Part shown: positions 11,646 to 23,770 of the stretch, piece by piece
Numbering within the stretch: the first letter of the stretch is position 1
Layout of the letters: the number at the start of each line of letters is the position of its first letter
From: Saccopteryx bilineata
Taxonomy: Eukaryota; Chordata; Mammalia; Chiroptera; Emballonuridae
Assembly (NCBI RefSeq): GCF_036850765.1
Contig: NC_089492.1
Coordinates: forward strand, 183,908,106-183,972,105
Direction of reading: 5' to 3'
Length of the DNA stretch: 64,000 nucleotides
Notes under the pieces: model-generated
Database searches by the model: none
The model's input: the letters and a program-made list of their open reading frames with translations, nothing else
Told to the model about the DNA's origin: nothing
Position numbers and translations under genes: made by a program

Positions 11646-14600
11646 TTATGTCCCACCTATGTATGGAAACATATAGTTCTTAGTTTTTTCTGATTTACTT
11701 CTTTCACTCAGTATAATGTTATCAAGGCCTATCCATGTTGTTGTAAAAGATCCTAGGTCATCATTTCTTATGGCTGAGTAGTATTCCATAGTATATATAT
11801 ACCCAAGCTTTTTAATCCACTCGTCCTCTGATGGACACTTGGGCTGTTTCCGAATCTTTGCTATTGTGAACAATGCTGCCATAAACATGGGGGTGCATTT
11901 CTTCTTTTCAAACAGTGCTATGGTGTTCTTGGGGTATATTCCTAACAGTGGTATAGCTGGGTCAAAAGGCAGTTTGATTTTTAATTTCTTGAGGAATCTC
12001 CATACTGTTTTCCACAGTGGCTGCACCAGTCTGCATTCCCACCAGCAGTGCAGGAGGGTTCCCTTTTCTCCACATCCTCGCCAGCACTTATTCTGTGTTG
12101 TTTTATTGATGAGCGCCATTCTGACTGGTGTGAGGTGATATCTCATTGTGGTTTTAATTTGCATTTCTCTAATCATTAGTGATGTTGAACATTTTTTCAT
12201 ATGTCTATTGGCCATCTGTGTGTCCTCTTTGGAGAAGTGTCTATTCATTTCTTTTGCCCATTTTTGGATTGGATTGTTTATCTTCCTGGTATTAAGTTTT
12301 ACAAGTTCTTTATAAATTTTGGTTATTAACCCCTTATCAGACGCTATGTCAAATATATTCTCCCATTGTGTAGTTTGTCTTTTTATTCTGTTCTTATTGT
12401 CTTTAACTGTGCAGAAGCTTTTTAGTTTGATAAAGTCCCATTTGTTTATCCTGTCTTTTATTTCACTTGCCTGTGCAGACAAATCAGAAAATATATTGTT
12501 GCGAGAGATGTCAGAGAGCTTACTGCCTATGTTTTCTTCTAGGATGCTTATGGTTTCACGGCTTACATTCAAGTCTTTTATCCATTTTGAGTTTATTTTT
12601 GTGAGTGGTGTAAGTTGGTGGTCTAGTTTCACTTTTTTGCAGGTAGCTGTCCAGTTTTCCCAACACCATTTGATGAAGAGGCTGTCTTTACTCCATTGTA
12701 TTGTCTTACCTCCTTTGTCAAATATCAGTTGTCCATAGAGCTGTGGGTTTATTTCTGAGTTCTCTGTTCTGTTCCTTTGATCTATGTGCCTATTCTTATG
12801 CCAATACCATGCTGTTTTGAGTACAATGGCCTTATAATATAACTTGATATCTGGAAGTGTGATACCTCCTGCTTTTTTCTTCCTTTTCAGGATTGCTGAG
12901 GCTATTCGTGTTCTTTTTTGGTTCCATATAAATTTTTGGAATATGTGTTCTATGTCTTTGAAGTAAGTCATTGGTATTTTCATTGGTATTGCATTGAATT
13001 TATAAATTGCTTTGGGTAATATAGACATTTTAATGATGTTTATTCTTCCTAACCATGAGCACGGTATATGCCTCCACTTATTTGTATCTTCCCTGATTTC
13101 TTTTATCAATGTTTTATAATTTTCCAAGTACAAGTCTTTAATCTCCTTGGTTAGATTTATTCCTAGGTACTTTATTTTTTTGGTTGCAATGGTAAAAGAG
13201 ATTGATTCCCTGATTTCTCTTTCTAACAGTTCATTTTTAGTGTATAAAAATGCCTCAGATTTCTGAGTATTGATTTTATATCCTGCCACCTTGCCAAACT
13301 CTTTTATCAGGTCTAGTAGTTTTTTGACTGAGACTTTAGGGTTTTCTATATACAATATCATGTCATCTGCAAATAATGATAGTTTTACTTCTTCTTTTCC
13401 AATTTGGATGCCTTTTATTTCTTTTTCTTGTCTGATTGCTGTGGCGAGGACTTCCAGAACTATGTTGAATAAGAGTGGTGAAAGGGGGCACCCCTGCCTT
13501 GTTCCTGATCTTAAGGGGATTGCTTTTAAGTTTTGCTCATTGAGTATGATGTTGGCTGTGGGTTTGTCATAAATGGCCTTTATCATGTTTAGGTAGGTTC
13601 CCTGTATTCCCACCTTGCTGAGAGTTTTGATCATGAATGGGTGCTGGACTTTATCAAATGCTTTTTCTGCATCTATTGAAATTATCATGTGGTTTTTCTC
13701 CTTTCTTTGTTTATGTGATTAATCACATTGATTGATTTGCGAATATTGTACCAGCCTTGCCTCCCAAGAATAAATCCTACTTGATCATGGTGTATGATTT
13801 TTTCCATATATTGCTGGATCCGGTTTGCTAATATTTTATTGAGGATTTTTGCATCTAAGTTCATAAGGGATATTGGCCTATAATTTTTTTTGTGTGTGTT
13901 GTCTTTGCCTGGTTTTGGAATCAGAATTATGCTCGCCTCATAAAAGGAGTTTGGAAGTCTTCCTTCCTCTTGAATTTTTTGAAATAGCTTGAGAAGGATA
14001 GGAGTTAGTTCTTCTTTAAATATTTGGTAGAATTCACTTGTGAAGCCATCAGGCCCAGGACTTTTCTTTTTTGGGAGTTTTTTGATAGCTGTTTCAATCT
14101 CATTTGTTGTAATTGGTCTGTTTAGGTTTTCTGATTCTTCCAGATTGATTTTTGGAAGATTATATGATTCAAGGAATTTGTCCATTTCATCTAGGTTGTC
14201 TCCTTTTTTGGCATACAGTTTTTCATAGTATTTTCTTACAATATTTTGTATTTCTGTTGTGTCAGTTGTTATTTCTCCACTCTCATTTCTAATTTTATTT
14301 ATTTGAGTCCTCTCTCTTTTTTTCTTGGTGAGTCTTGTTAAAGGTTCATTGATCTTGTTTACTTTTTCAAAGAACCAGCTCCTGGTTTCATTGATCCTCT
14401 GTATTGTTTCTTTAGCCTCTATGTCATTTATTTCTGCTCTGATCTTTATTATTTCCTTCCTTCTACTAGCTCTGGGCTTTACTTGCTGTTCTTTTTCTAG
14501 TTCTTTTAGATGCAGGGTTAAGTTGTTTATTTGAGCTTTTTCTAGCTTCCTAAGGTATGCCTGTAATGCTATAAACTTCCCTCTCAGGACTGCTTTTGCT

Positions 14601-15465
14601 GTGTCCCATAAATTTTGAGTTGATGTATGCTCATTATCGTTTGTTTCTAGGAATTTTTTAATTTCTTCTTTGATCTCAATGTTAACCCATTCATTGTTTA
14701 ATAACATGCTATTTAGTTTCCAAGTGTTTGAATGTTTTTCAATTTTTCTATTGTGGTTGATTTCTAGTTTAATGCCATTGTGATCAGAGAAAGTGCTCGA
14801 TATGATTTCAATCTTCTTAAATTTGTTGAGCCCGCTTTTGTGCCCTAAGATGTGGTCTATTCTAGAGAATGTACCATGAGCGCTTGAAAAGAATGTGTAT
14901 TCTGCTGTTTTAGGGTGAAAGGTTCTGAAGATATCTATTAAATCGAGTTCATCTAATGTCTCCTTTAAGTCTGCTGTTTCTTTGTTAATTTTCTTTCTTG
15001 AGGATCTATCTAATGATGTTAAGGGGGTATTGAAATCTCCTACTATTATAGTATTGCTGTTGATCTCACCCTTTAAGTGATCAAAGTCTGCTTTATATAT
15101 TTAGGTGCTCCTATATTAAGTGCGTAGATATTTATAATGGTTATAACTTCCTTTTGGATTGCTCCCTTTATCATTATGTAGTGACCTTCTTTATCTTTAA
15201 CTATGGTCTTTGTTCTAAAGTCCATTTTGTCTGATATAAGTATTGCTACCCCAGCTTTTTTTTCATTTCCATTTGCGTGAAATATTTTTTTCCATCCTTT
15301 TATCTTCAGTCTGTGTGCATCTTTTGATTTAAGGTGTGTCTCTTGTAGACAGCATATGTATGGGTCCTGTTTTCTTATCTACGCAGCTACCCTATGTCTC
15401 TTGATCGGATCATTTAATCCATTAACATTTAAGGTTATTACTGATATGTAATTGTTTATTGCCAT
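11646..15465 (-). pseudogene. L1 ORF2 (endonuclease and reverse transcriptase), broken
   Basis: ORF2 starts at 15465 (MAINNYISVITLNVNG) and ends at 11646, about 1270 codons, the usual L1 length. The endonuclease domain (about 15465-14750) shows CCLQETHLKSKD but carries a TAG at 15379-15381 and a frameshift near 15080. The reverse transcriptase carries the FADD catalytic motif ([13 protein letters not shown]) in the frame 13688-11646. A one-base shift near 13686 separates it from the upstream frame 14707-13685. The C-terminal cysteine segment ([18 protein letters not shown]) is intact. The protein normally nicks the target and primes reverse transcription. Confidence 0.93.
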
Positions 15466-15469
15466 TTTT

Positions 15470-16434
15470 TTCTTTAAAACTGTTTTTCTCTTTTGCTATA
15501 TTCTTTTTTTCCTTTGATCTGTTTACAACAGGTCCCTTAGCATTTCTTGCAGCCTTGGTTTGGTTGCAGTGAAATCCTTGAGTTTTTTTTTTGTCTGTAA
15601 AGCTTTTTATTTCTCCTTCAATTTTAAATGCTAGCCTTGCTGGATAAAGTAGTCTTGGTTGTAGGTTCTTGTTCTGCATTACTTTGAATATTTCTTGCCA
15701 TTCCCTTCTGGCCTCAAGTGTTTCTGTTGAGAAATCAGAAGTCATCCTTATGGGAGCTCCTTTGTAGGTGATAGTCTTTTTTCTCTAGCAGCTTTTAATA
15801 TTTTCTCTTTATCATTTAGCTTTCGTAATTTAATTATGATGTGTCTTGGTGTTGGTTTCTTTGGGTTTCTTCTTAATGGAGTTCTCTGTGCTTCCTGAAC
15901 ATGTGAAATGTTTTCCTGCCTTAATTGGGGGAAGTTTTCTGCTATAATATGTTTGAATAAAGTCTCTATCCCTTGTTCTTTCTCTTCTTCTTCAGGAACC
16001 CCTATGATGCGGATGTTATTTCTCTTCATGTTGTCACAGAGCTCTCTTAGAGTTTCCTCAGACTTTTTGAGTCTCTTTTCTTTTTTCTGCTCTGCTTCCA
16101 TGCCTTTATTTATTGTGTCCTCTAACTCACTGATTCAATTCTCTGCTTCATCCATCCTGCTTTTAATTCCTTCCATTGTATTCTTTATTTCAGATATTGT
16201 ATTTGTCATTTCTGTCTGATTCTTTTTTATTATTTCAATGTCCTTTTTTATATTTGTTATCTCTTTATTTAGGTTTTTGTAATGGTCATCTATGGTGGTT
16301 CTAATATCTTTGAGCATCCTAACAATCGTTATTTTAAACTCTGCATCTGGTAATTTGGTTATATCTGATTCTCTTAGGTCCTTTTCTGGGGATTTCTCTT
16401 GGTTTATTTGTGTTGTATTTCTCTGCCTCCGCAT
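15470..16434 (-). pseudogene. L1 ORF1, broken
   Basis: The start codon is at 16434 (MRRQRNTTQ). The coiled-coil region includes IKKNQTEMTNTISEIKNTME. An in-frame stop follows near 16132. The frame then resumes with MKRNNIRIIGVPEEEEKEQG (RRM domain) and TPRHIIIKLRKLNDKEKILK. A frameshift near 15748 leads to the C-terminal domain (FSTETLEARREWQEIFKVMQ). The total length matches ORF1 of about 320 residues, an RNA-binding chaperone. At least one stop and one shift make it inactive. Confidence 0.88.
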
Positions 16435-17779
16435 TTTCTCTTCACGTGAGTGGCTGTGATCACGTACTCGGGTGCACAAGGGTTGGTGGCCTTGGCCTTT
16501 GCCCCGCCCCCATGTGTGACGTTATGCTCGGTCCTGAGGGCACTGGCAAGCACCTTTGCTCAGCTGCGGGTCTCCGCCTGTTTCCGAGCTTTCGCCCTGC
16601 CTTTGCTGGATGATCCCACTCAAGGAACAGCTGCTTGCCTTGGCTCTACCGCCAGGCAGGGCTGTGTGCCCAAGCTCAGCTTTGTAGCGGAACTCCGCCT
16701 CTTCTGGGCTTTTGGCTCCACCCTCGCAGGAGGAGCCGGCTACCAAGTCAGACTGCAAGCCTGGGTTCCACGGGCGGGGCAGGGATGTGCTCCTCTGCCC
16801 TTGCTCCGGGGCTGGTTTCTACTCTTTCCGGTTTCCCGCCCTTCTCCCGGAGGCTGGATTACAGGCTGCCGGCAGCTGAGCTTGGCCGCTTATGCACGCC
16901 CCCTTCTCCCTAGCCGGGCAAGATTGAGCTCACACCTGAGCCCACTGGTGGCCAGCCGGCTTCCGCCCCTGCCAGCAGAACCGCGCTTTTGTCTCCCGCT
17001 GCCGCCTGCTCTCCGGTGCGCCCTCAGCCGTGTGGGTGGGGGTGTTGCAGCTCGGACCCTAAGACTCACTACTGTAGACCCAAAAGCTCCCTCCTTCTAT
17101 GCGACTCTGCTCTGAATACCACGGGGGAAGCTTGTTTGGCTGCTCTCCTGCTTCCCTTTGCTGGTATTGCTGTTTCTGGTGGAAATATTCACTTCAGCTT
17201 TGGGGAGTGACTCGTCCCAGGGGTTAGGGTGGCTATCTCCCAAAATGTTTCTCCCTATGCCTCCTAGATTGCACTCTCTTCCTGTTACTGTGGTTCTCTC
17301 CCCTCTCCCTCTGTCCTCAGGAGCCCCGGGTGATTGTTTGTGAGAGAGATGTTCTGTGTGGTCCCTTTAAGAAGGATCCTGGGTCTGAGAAATCAGACTC
17401 TCTCACAAACAGTATCCTGACTTGTTTCCAGCTAAATACTGTCCTTACGCTTCTTGGGCTCTGGGGCTGCAGGCTGGGGCTTTGTTCCTGGGGCTCAGGA
17501 CCCTTTCCCCTCTGCTAAACTCACTTCCCGCCACGCGAGTCTCTCCCTGCTGCCGTTCGCTCCGAGAAGCTGGGCAGCCCTCTCCGCATTTCTGCGTTTC
17601 CGCTTTTCCTACCAGTCTCTGTGTGGCTTCTTCAGCGTTCCTGGGTTGAAGAGTCCTTTTAGTTTAGTCCAAAGTTGGTTTTTGCAGCTGACAGTTCATA
17701 AAATTTGTTTGTAATCCACATTGGTTCTAGGAGGTAGATGCTGGTACGTCTGCCTACTCCAGCGCCATCTTGTCTCCTT
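16435..17779 (-). promoter_or_regulatory. L1 5' UTR / promoter region, GC-rich
   Basis: The 1.35-kb 5' end begins GGAGACAAGATGGCGCTGG on the minus strand at about 17775. It is GC- and CpG-rich, especially 16440-17060. Degenerate blocks of about 110-120 bp seem to recur between 16555 and 16900 (GCTCAGCT with CTCCGCCT, then GGGCTTTTGG or similar). The open plus-strand frames here are by-products of the base composition. Confidence 0.7.
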
Positions 17780-17794
17780 CTAAGTCAGACTTCT

Positions 17795-17905
17795 AAAATA
17801 CACTTCTGATTTCCCACCTGTGACTTTGTTTATCCTACTTGCTCAGTCTGAATGCTCTCTCCCCCAATCCTGCCAAGACCCTAGCTGTCGTGTAAGGACT
17901 GGAAC
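17795..17905 (+). mobile_element. L2-like relic, continuation after the L1
   Basis: Continues the sequence broken at 9133: TTTGTTTATCCTACTTGCTC then AATGCTCTCTCCCCCAATCC, typical of L2-derived sequence. Confidence 0.5.
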
Positions 17906-18146
17906 TGATGCAGTGGTTAGGTTTGCAGGTTCCGAAGTACAAGGCGCCAGATGGACTCTGGTTCCCCAACTCGCTGAGACATGATGGTGGCAAGTTATTG
18001 AACTTCTCTGCATTTCAGTTTCCACAAATGCAAAATGGGGACAATAACACCTCATGGGGCTCCAATAAGAATGAAATAGGAATGTACACAAATCACATTT
18101 AGAACAGTGGCTGGCATATTAAGGATTCAATAACTTTCGCTTATCA
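17906..18146 (+). mobile_element. MIR SINE
   Basis: The MIR order is visible: GTTATTGAACTTCTCTGCAT, TTTCCACAAATGCAAAATGG, AATAACACCTCATGGGG, and a final AGAACAGTGGCTGGCATATT. Diverged but nearly full length. Confidence 0.75.
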
Positions 18147-19724
18147 TTCTTATATAAAAGCACTTTAGTGGGAGTGGAAGGTAACAGCACTCTTCCGTGG
18201 CCTCTCATAGCATCCTCCCTCATCTGCTCTTATGCCATTTAAGTTTCTTTTATGCTGTTTTTGGACATGCTTCTCCTTAAGTCCATGACTTTGCAGCATT
18301 TCTTTATGTACTTGGAATGTCACTTCTCTCTCTAGACTGTTAACACCAATTCCAAAGTCCCCACAGAACCTCCCTCTGACTGCTTCGCTCCTCAGTGCTC
18401 TATTGCCATCTCTACATCTACACCTGTTGGGCCAGACTCAAGTCAGAGGGTAGGTACCTCATTTTTTCATATTTGTCCAAATGCCTAACCCAGTTCTTAA
18501 CACTGAGTAAGTACAAAATGACTGCTCACAAAAGAGAAGACCCAATGCTGAAGCCCTAGCAGGTATGGAACATACCCATGGCCAGCAGGTCTGTCCTGTT
18601 TTCTTCAGACAACTGCTGGGCCCTTGTGTCCAGGTGCTATGGAAGTGTCTGTGGCAGGCACACACACACAGGTGAGGGGCTGAAACAATCCAACAGACTA
18701 GTATTTTCCAGTGGTGACTTTAGGTCATTTTCCTTAGTAATTCCAGTCCCTCAGTGCAGTAATTCTCAATGGGAACTAAATTGAGGCGATCACTTCTTTT
18801 GTGATTCCTGAGCACTCTGTGTATATATAAACCTCATGATCACTAATCTCATGGCCTGGTAATTAGTGGTTGCCAGTTCTGTTTTGTTTCAATAGTGTGT
18901 ATTCAGTGTGGGCAGACTCCAACTTATTTAGCTCCCAATTTTTTGTGCCTAGCATTAGAAGATCTTAATTTGCTGACCAGGAATTTGCAGGAGAAACCTG
19001 AGCTAATCCAGGGGGCACTGAGAGCCATTAAGTAACATCAGACAGAAAAAGGAAGACGCTCCCTTCCATTGTTTTTTCAAATATTCCATTACTAGGAAGG
19101 TAATCTTGATCAAATACTATTGTTATTACCATGGTATAATTCTGCAAAGAGTGAAATTCTTAGCTGTACTCATCTAATAAAGCCTGGCCTGATTTCCAGC
19201 TAACTCATAGTATATTTTGTTTTCTAAGCAAAATATGCAGGGATTCAGGGAGCAAAAAGATCCCTTGATGTATGACCTTGAGCTCTAACACTTCTGTTAT
19301 GGGGTGATCAAATGGCCCAGGCTGGGAGCTGCAGCTTATGGAAGACATGTGAACATGACCTGCCCAGCTGCTGCTAGGTCCTCACAGCAGGCCTGAGATG
19401 GCTTACTCTGTGGATTTCCTTTTCATAAAGTAAAACTAAGGCTGATAAAGAGAAAGGATGCTCTCCAAGAAGCAGTTTCCACCTTCATGCAATGGCCTGA
19501 TTATGGGCAGATAAAGGCTGAACAAATTCTGCATTTGAAAAAGAGGCAGTTGTTGGAATAGAGGCCAGAACAACTTCTGCTTCTTACTAAATAAAACTAT
19601 TTAGTGAATGAAGAAAAAGAATTTCAAATCAGCCACAAATAATGGTAGACAGGTGGGTTGTTTCCAAGACCTTACTCTAGGAAACAGATTTTGTAGTTGG
19701 CAAATCAAAATACTGAACAAAAGT
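18147..19724. other. Intron, no gene seen
   Basis: 18200-18480 has L2-like pyrimidine-rich character. The rest is unassigned and has no supported exon. Confidence 0.35.
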
Positions 19725-19945
19725 ATGGTGGGCTGAAGTGCCAGCTTCTAGAGTTCAAATCTTACCTATGCTTTTTAACAGTGCTATGACCATGGGTAAG
19801 TTGCTTAACTTCTCTGTGCCTTCATTCCCTCACTTGAAAAATGAGAATAAGAACAGTTGCTGCCTTGCATGGGTTTGTGATTATTAACATGAGCTAATAA
19901 ATGTAAAGGGCTTAGGAGAGTGAATGGCACTAAACAATATACTGT
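19725..19945 (+). mobile_element. MIR SINE
   Basis: CTAGAGTTCAAATCTTACCT, GGTAAGTTGCTTAACTTCTC, CTTGAAAAATGAGAATAAG and ATGTAAAGGGCTTAGGAG follow the MIR consensus order. Confidence 0.82.
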
Positions 19946-20011
19946 ATATATTGATGAACTATGATTAAATTAGGCAAAGGTGATATGTGGCTACATAGAA
20001 TTTGGTAAGAA

Positions 20012-20369
20012 TTTGTAATTTTTTTTTTTTTTACAGAGACAGAGAATCAGAGAGAGGGATAGACAGAGACAGACAGACAGGAACGGAGAGATGAGAAGCA
20101 TCAATCATTAGTTTTTCATTACATGTTGCAACACTTTAGTTGTTCATTGATTGCTTTCTCATATGTACCTTGACTGCGGGCCTTCAACAGACTGAGTAAC
20201 CCCTTGCTTGAGCCAGCGACTTGGGTCCAAGCTGGTGAGTTTTTTGCTCAAACCAGATAAGCCCGCACTCAAACTGGCAACCTCGGGGTCTCGAACCTGG
20301 ATCCTTCGCATCCCAGTCCAACACTCTATCCACTGTGCCACCACCTGGTCAGGTGCCTTTTGTAATTTT
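20012..20369 (-). mobile_element. Long bat tRNA-derived SINE with target duplication
   Basis: The poly-T at 20023 and the plus-strand end CCACCACCTGGTCAGG near 20353 mark a minus-strand copy of the ~330-bp bat SINE. Its body contains GTTGTTCATTGATTGCTTTC and ends in a GACAGAGA-rich tail. TTTGTAATTTT flanks it at 20012-20022 and 20359-20369. It sits inside an older L1. Confidence 0.92.
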
Positions 20370-20920
20370 GTATAAAAATAACACATACCCAACGGCAATT
20401 CTTTAAATGCAAAGAAAGGAGTTGATGAAATGCCTTCCCCTCCTCCTCTGTCTAATCTCAACAACTCCTTCTGGGCATGCTCTTCCTTAAATTTGTTTTT
20501 AGGCAGCATCTTCTCTTCCTGTGTCTGGAATCTTCTTTCTTGCCTGACCATCCTGTGCTAGATGTGATGAATTGCAAGGTCAAAGGCAAGTGCATCGAAC
20601 ATTTTGGTTACTCTTGTCAAACTGTCCTCTAAAATGCTTGCACTGATTCCCCATTTAGCCAGCACCATATAGTAGCTGTCCCCCAACCTACTAGCTGATG
20701 CTGCATAGTGATTGATTTCTTTTACCTTTGCCAAAGTCACGAGTGAAAAACAGTATCTCACTACTTCCAATTTGTGTTTCTTTAATTGTGAGTGAGAGTG
20801 AGGTCTTTTTATGGGACATTTGTATTTTGGGGAAGGTATTGAGATATTTTATGGGACATTTGTATTTTTCTTTGATTTGCTAGTTCATATTCTTTGCCCA
20901 GACAATGACTTTGAATTGAA
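20355..20920 (-). mobile_element. Old L1 fragment (ORF2 end / 3' UTR)
   Basis: Plus-strand AACTGTCCTCTAAAATGC, CATTTAGCCAGCACCATA and TTTCTTTAATTGTGAGTGAG match the complement of ancient L1 ORF2 3' sequence. A short local duplication places TTTTTATGGGACATTTGTA-like text twice, about 38 bp apart (20807-20870). Confidence 0.65.
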
Positions 20921-22731
20921 AATATGAACTGTGCTATTTCCCTGAATCAAATATTTAATGGTGACTCACAACCTGTAGTATAGAGTCTGGAAGCCTGAGA
21001 CAACAAAAAGGGGCCGGTGAGCGGGTCCCTTCTCAGGCTCCTCTCAGGCTGCTCCCCTTGCCACAAAATCAGTGGTCCAGGAATACCTCACTGTGTGTGC
21101 TTCCCAGCCTCCTGCACTAAAGACTCACGGAGAGACTGGTCAGAAGAATTTCAATATTCATATAGTTCACCTTAAATAAAGAACCATTAGGAAGCATTTT
21201 GTTATTTTCTCGAGTATTTTTTTTCTTGTTAATCCTGTATCAGAGACCATTTGTAAATAATATGTTTTTCATAGTTTCGGCTAGTCTACACTAATAACTC
21301 TATCCGGATACCTACCAGCTGGCTCTTATTAACGTGCTCACTAAAGTTCAATTACTCTGCTGGGGAAAATGTGAGAGTATAAGAGCACTGCAATATTCAC
21401 ACCAGAAGTTTCAAATAAACTACAGATGAAGAAATTTGTCCAAACAGAGGCCAGGAACCACAGCTTCCCTGAGGAGCATTCCGTTCCCCGAGGAACACAC
21501 TATCCAATATTGGAAAAGCCTAGAGAAGAATCCCCTCTTCCCTGTTTGATTTCTCACTGATGCGCTTATACTTAACCCTACTCCACATCTGTGCATAGCA
21601 ACCCTGCTGAATGTGAAGCCATTACTCCCTACGTCACACCACAACCATTTTAGAAAGCATGAGTCAAAAAAAAAATATTACACCCAATGTGCCCCAGAAT
21701 CAAGTTGCTACTCTGAAGAAGAAAACACACGGAAGAAAAAAGTGCCGTGCACACCCACATCTGAGGCTGGGTATTTACAGCAGCTCACACTCAAGGGAAG
21801 GGAAATGGCTCAACTGACCACGAGCAAGAGTTCCACTGCAACATAACACGGAATTAAAACATTATAATAACATAAGAGAGTGAGATAACATTACTTTTAT
21901 ACTTTAAATTCAACCATGTGAAATTATTATGAAAGAATGCAGGGACATATGTATAAATGATCATAGTTTGTAAGTGTCATGAAGGGTGAATTTTCTCATT
22001 TCAAACTTTAATGGAATCTATTCTTTTTATTTTAAAAACATCTCTCAAGTTTCTTGTACATTACAGTTTGTGATGAGCATGTTAAGCGACATATTTAGAG
22101 ATATTTAGTTACGCATCTACAATCAGAATTCAACACCCCTGAGATCACCTGGCCTTCCCAGAACCACCAGACACTGAGGCGACTGTGGCCATCAGGGGAA
22201 GGCCCATTACTATGAGTACTTCTGTGAACATCTGCCTAACCCAGGTCTATCAATTACTGCTTCAATCATTCCGGGGAAGATGAGAATTCTCCTTGTAATG
22301 GCAAACTTTCCAGTAATGAATCTTTCCAGTTGTCCATGCATGAAATAGAGTTTTGTGCTACAATGGATAAATGGTATAACTTTTTTTTTTCCATAGGGCT
22401 ATATTATTGTAAAATGATGTTGTGGAATAACAGTTCATAGTTACTTCATATAATCTTCATAAAAACATCTGGAAACGTAATCAGCCTGATGCTCAAACTA
22501 CAGCATGCAACAACCCCTTCTTGCATGCTGGAAAGCATTTAACGGTCCTTTTCACGGGTGTCCTTGATAACAACAACAACACTCCTGGTAGCAAATGGCT
22601 TCCTACACTTTCAGAGCATTTCACAGCTCCCCCAAAACCAGGGAACAAAAGGCCCTGCAATCTGGAATAAAACAGCTTTTCAGAGGACACAGAGATGTTG
22701 CTAGGCCACAGAAGAGATGGTCATTCTCTTT
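20921..22731. other. Intron, no gene seen
   Basis: No recognisable repeat or exon. Contains a T-run at 22381-22390. Confidence 0.4.
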
Positions 22732-23105
22732 AGAAACTCACATCTGGGCCTGGCCAGGTGGTGGTGCAGTGGATGGAGCATTGGACTGGGATGCGGAGAA
22801 CCCAGGTTTGAGACCCCGAGGTTGCCAGCTTGAGCACGGGCTCATCTGGTTTGAGCAAAGCTCACCAGCTTGGACTGAAGGTCGCTGGCTTGAGCAAGGG
22901 GTTACTCAGTCTGCTGAAGGCCCACAGTCAAGGCACATATGAGAAAGCAATCAATGAACAACTAAGGTGTTGCAACGAAAAACTAATGATTGATGCTTCT
23001 CATCTCTTTCCCTTCCTGTTTGTCTGTCCCTATCTATCCCTCTCTCTGACTCTCTCTCTGTCTCTGTAACAAAAAAAAAAAGAAAAGAAAGAAACTCACA
23101 TCTGG
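22732..23105 (+). mobile_element. Long bat tRNA-derived SINE with 16-bp target duplication
   Basis: The element spans 22748-23089, from CCTGGCCAGGTGGTGGTGCA through GGTTTGAGACCCC (B box) and CAATCAATGAACAACTAAGG to an A-rich tail. AGAAACTCACATCTGG flanks it exactly at 22732-22747 and 23090-23105. Confidence 0.94.
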
Positions 23106-23389
23106 TTAATTTGGGGACAAAAATAGACCAATGTTACAATAGTCTTTTATGCCAAAATTATATCTGTTTGAACATCATTAGCTCTCCTCTCTGACTTCTC
23201 CACAAAGACCTCTTCTAGCATTGCTTAATTATAATTCATTGTGATTCCACAGAAAAGTCCTGAGGCATTTGACATGATCACACTTGGCCTGCTTCCCCAG
23301 GTCAGGCTGCCACTCAAAGCAGGCTTTTGGCATACAAAAACTTTCTTTCATTCATGTGATTTCATTAATATCTCAATATTCACACATCG

Positions 23390-23770
23390 CCCCTGCCCCA
23401 ACTCTCCCTCCATCTAAGAAAAGGAAGATGAAGACTTTTAAAACTGACTTTCAAAAACTATTTGACCTGGGGTGTCACCCCCTAACACATCAAGTGGCCC
23501 GTGTACAGGTTCCCACAGACAAAGTTCACCCAGTCAGGGACTGCTGGCCCTGGGGCAACATGGAATGCGAGCAGGATGTGATGTGCGTGATGTCCCTGCA
23601 CTCTCACCCCCATGCTCACGTGTATTTGCTCTTAATGTCACTGTCCTCTGTGTTACAATATCACACCTGTCAGAGGGCAACTTTGGGGGTTCAGGCATAT
23701 CTTCTTATACTCTCTTGCCAATGCATGAAACACAGTAGGCACCAATATTTGCTGACTGAATAAATGATGC
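23390..23770 (+). mobile_element. Possible L2/MIR relic
   Basis: The end CACAGTAGGCACCAATATTT with GACTGAATAAATG resembles the 3' end shared by MIR and L2. The upstream part is too diverged to be sure. Confidence 0.4.

Larger units (their letters stand above)
9134..17794 (-). mobile_element. Chimeric L1 insertion with one 15-bp target duplication
   Basis: CTAAGTCAGACTTCT occurs at 9134-9148 and 17780-17794, directly flanking 9149-17779. The T-run follows the left copy, so the element is on the minus strand with its 3' end left. The inferred nick TTCT/AAAA fits L1 endonuclease. From 5' to 3' it holds a 5' UTR (17779-16435), ORF1, ORF2 (ending 11646), a 3' UTR start broken near 11560, about 1.9 kb of non-L1 DNA including a Ves SINE, and a second diverged L1 3' end (9608-9149). 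The tail is two A-runs separated by GGTT. One duplication around the whole suggests a single integration. Confidence 0.88.

Noticed and set aside
16450..17115. 221-codon plus-strand frame
   Set aside because: It runs antisense through the GC-rich 5' UTR of the minus-strand L1. Low stop density is expected from composition, and no domain is visible.
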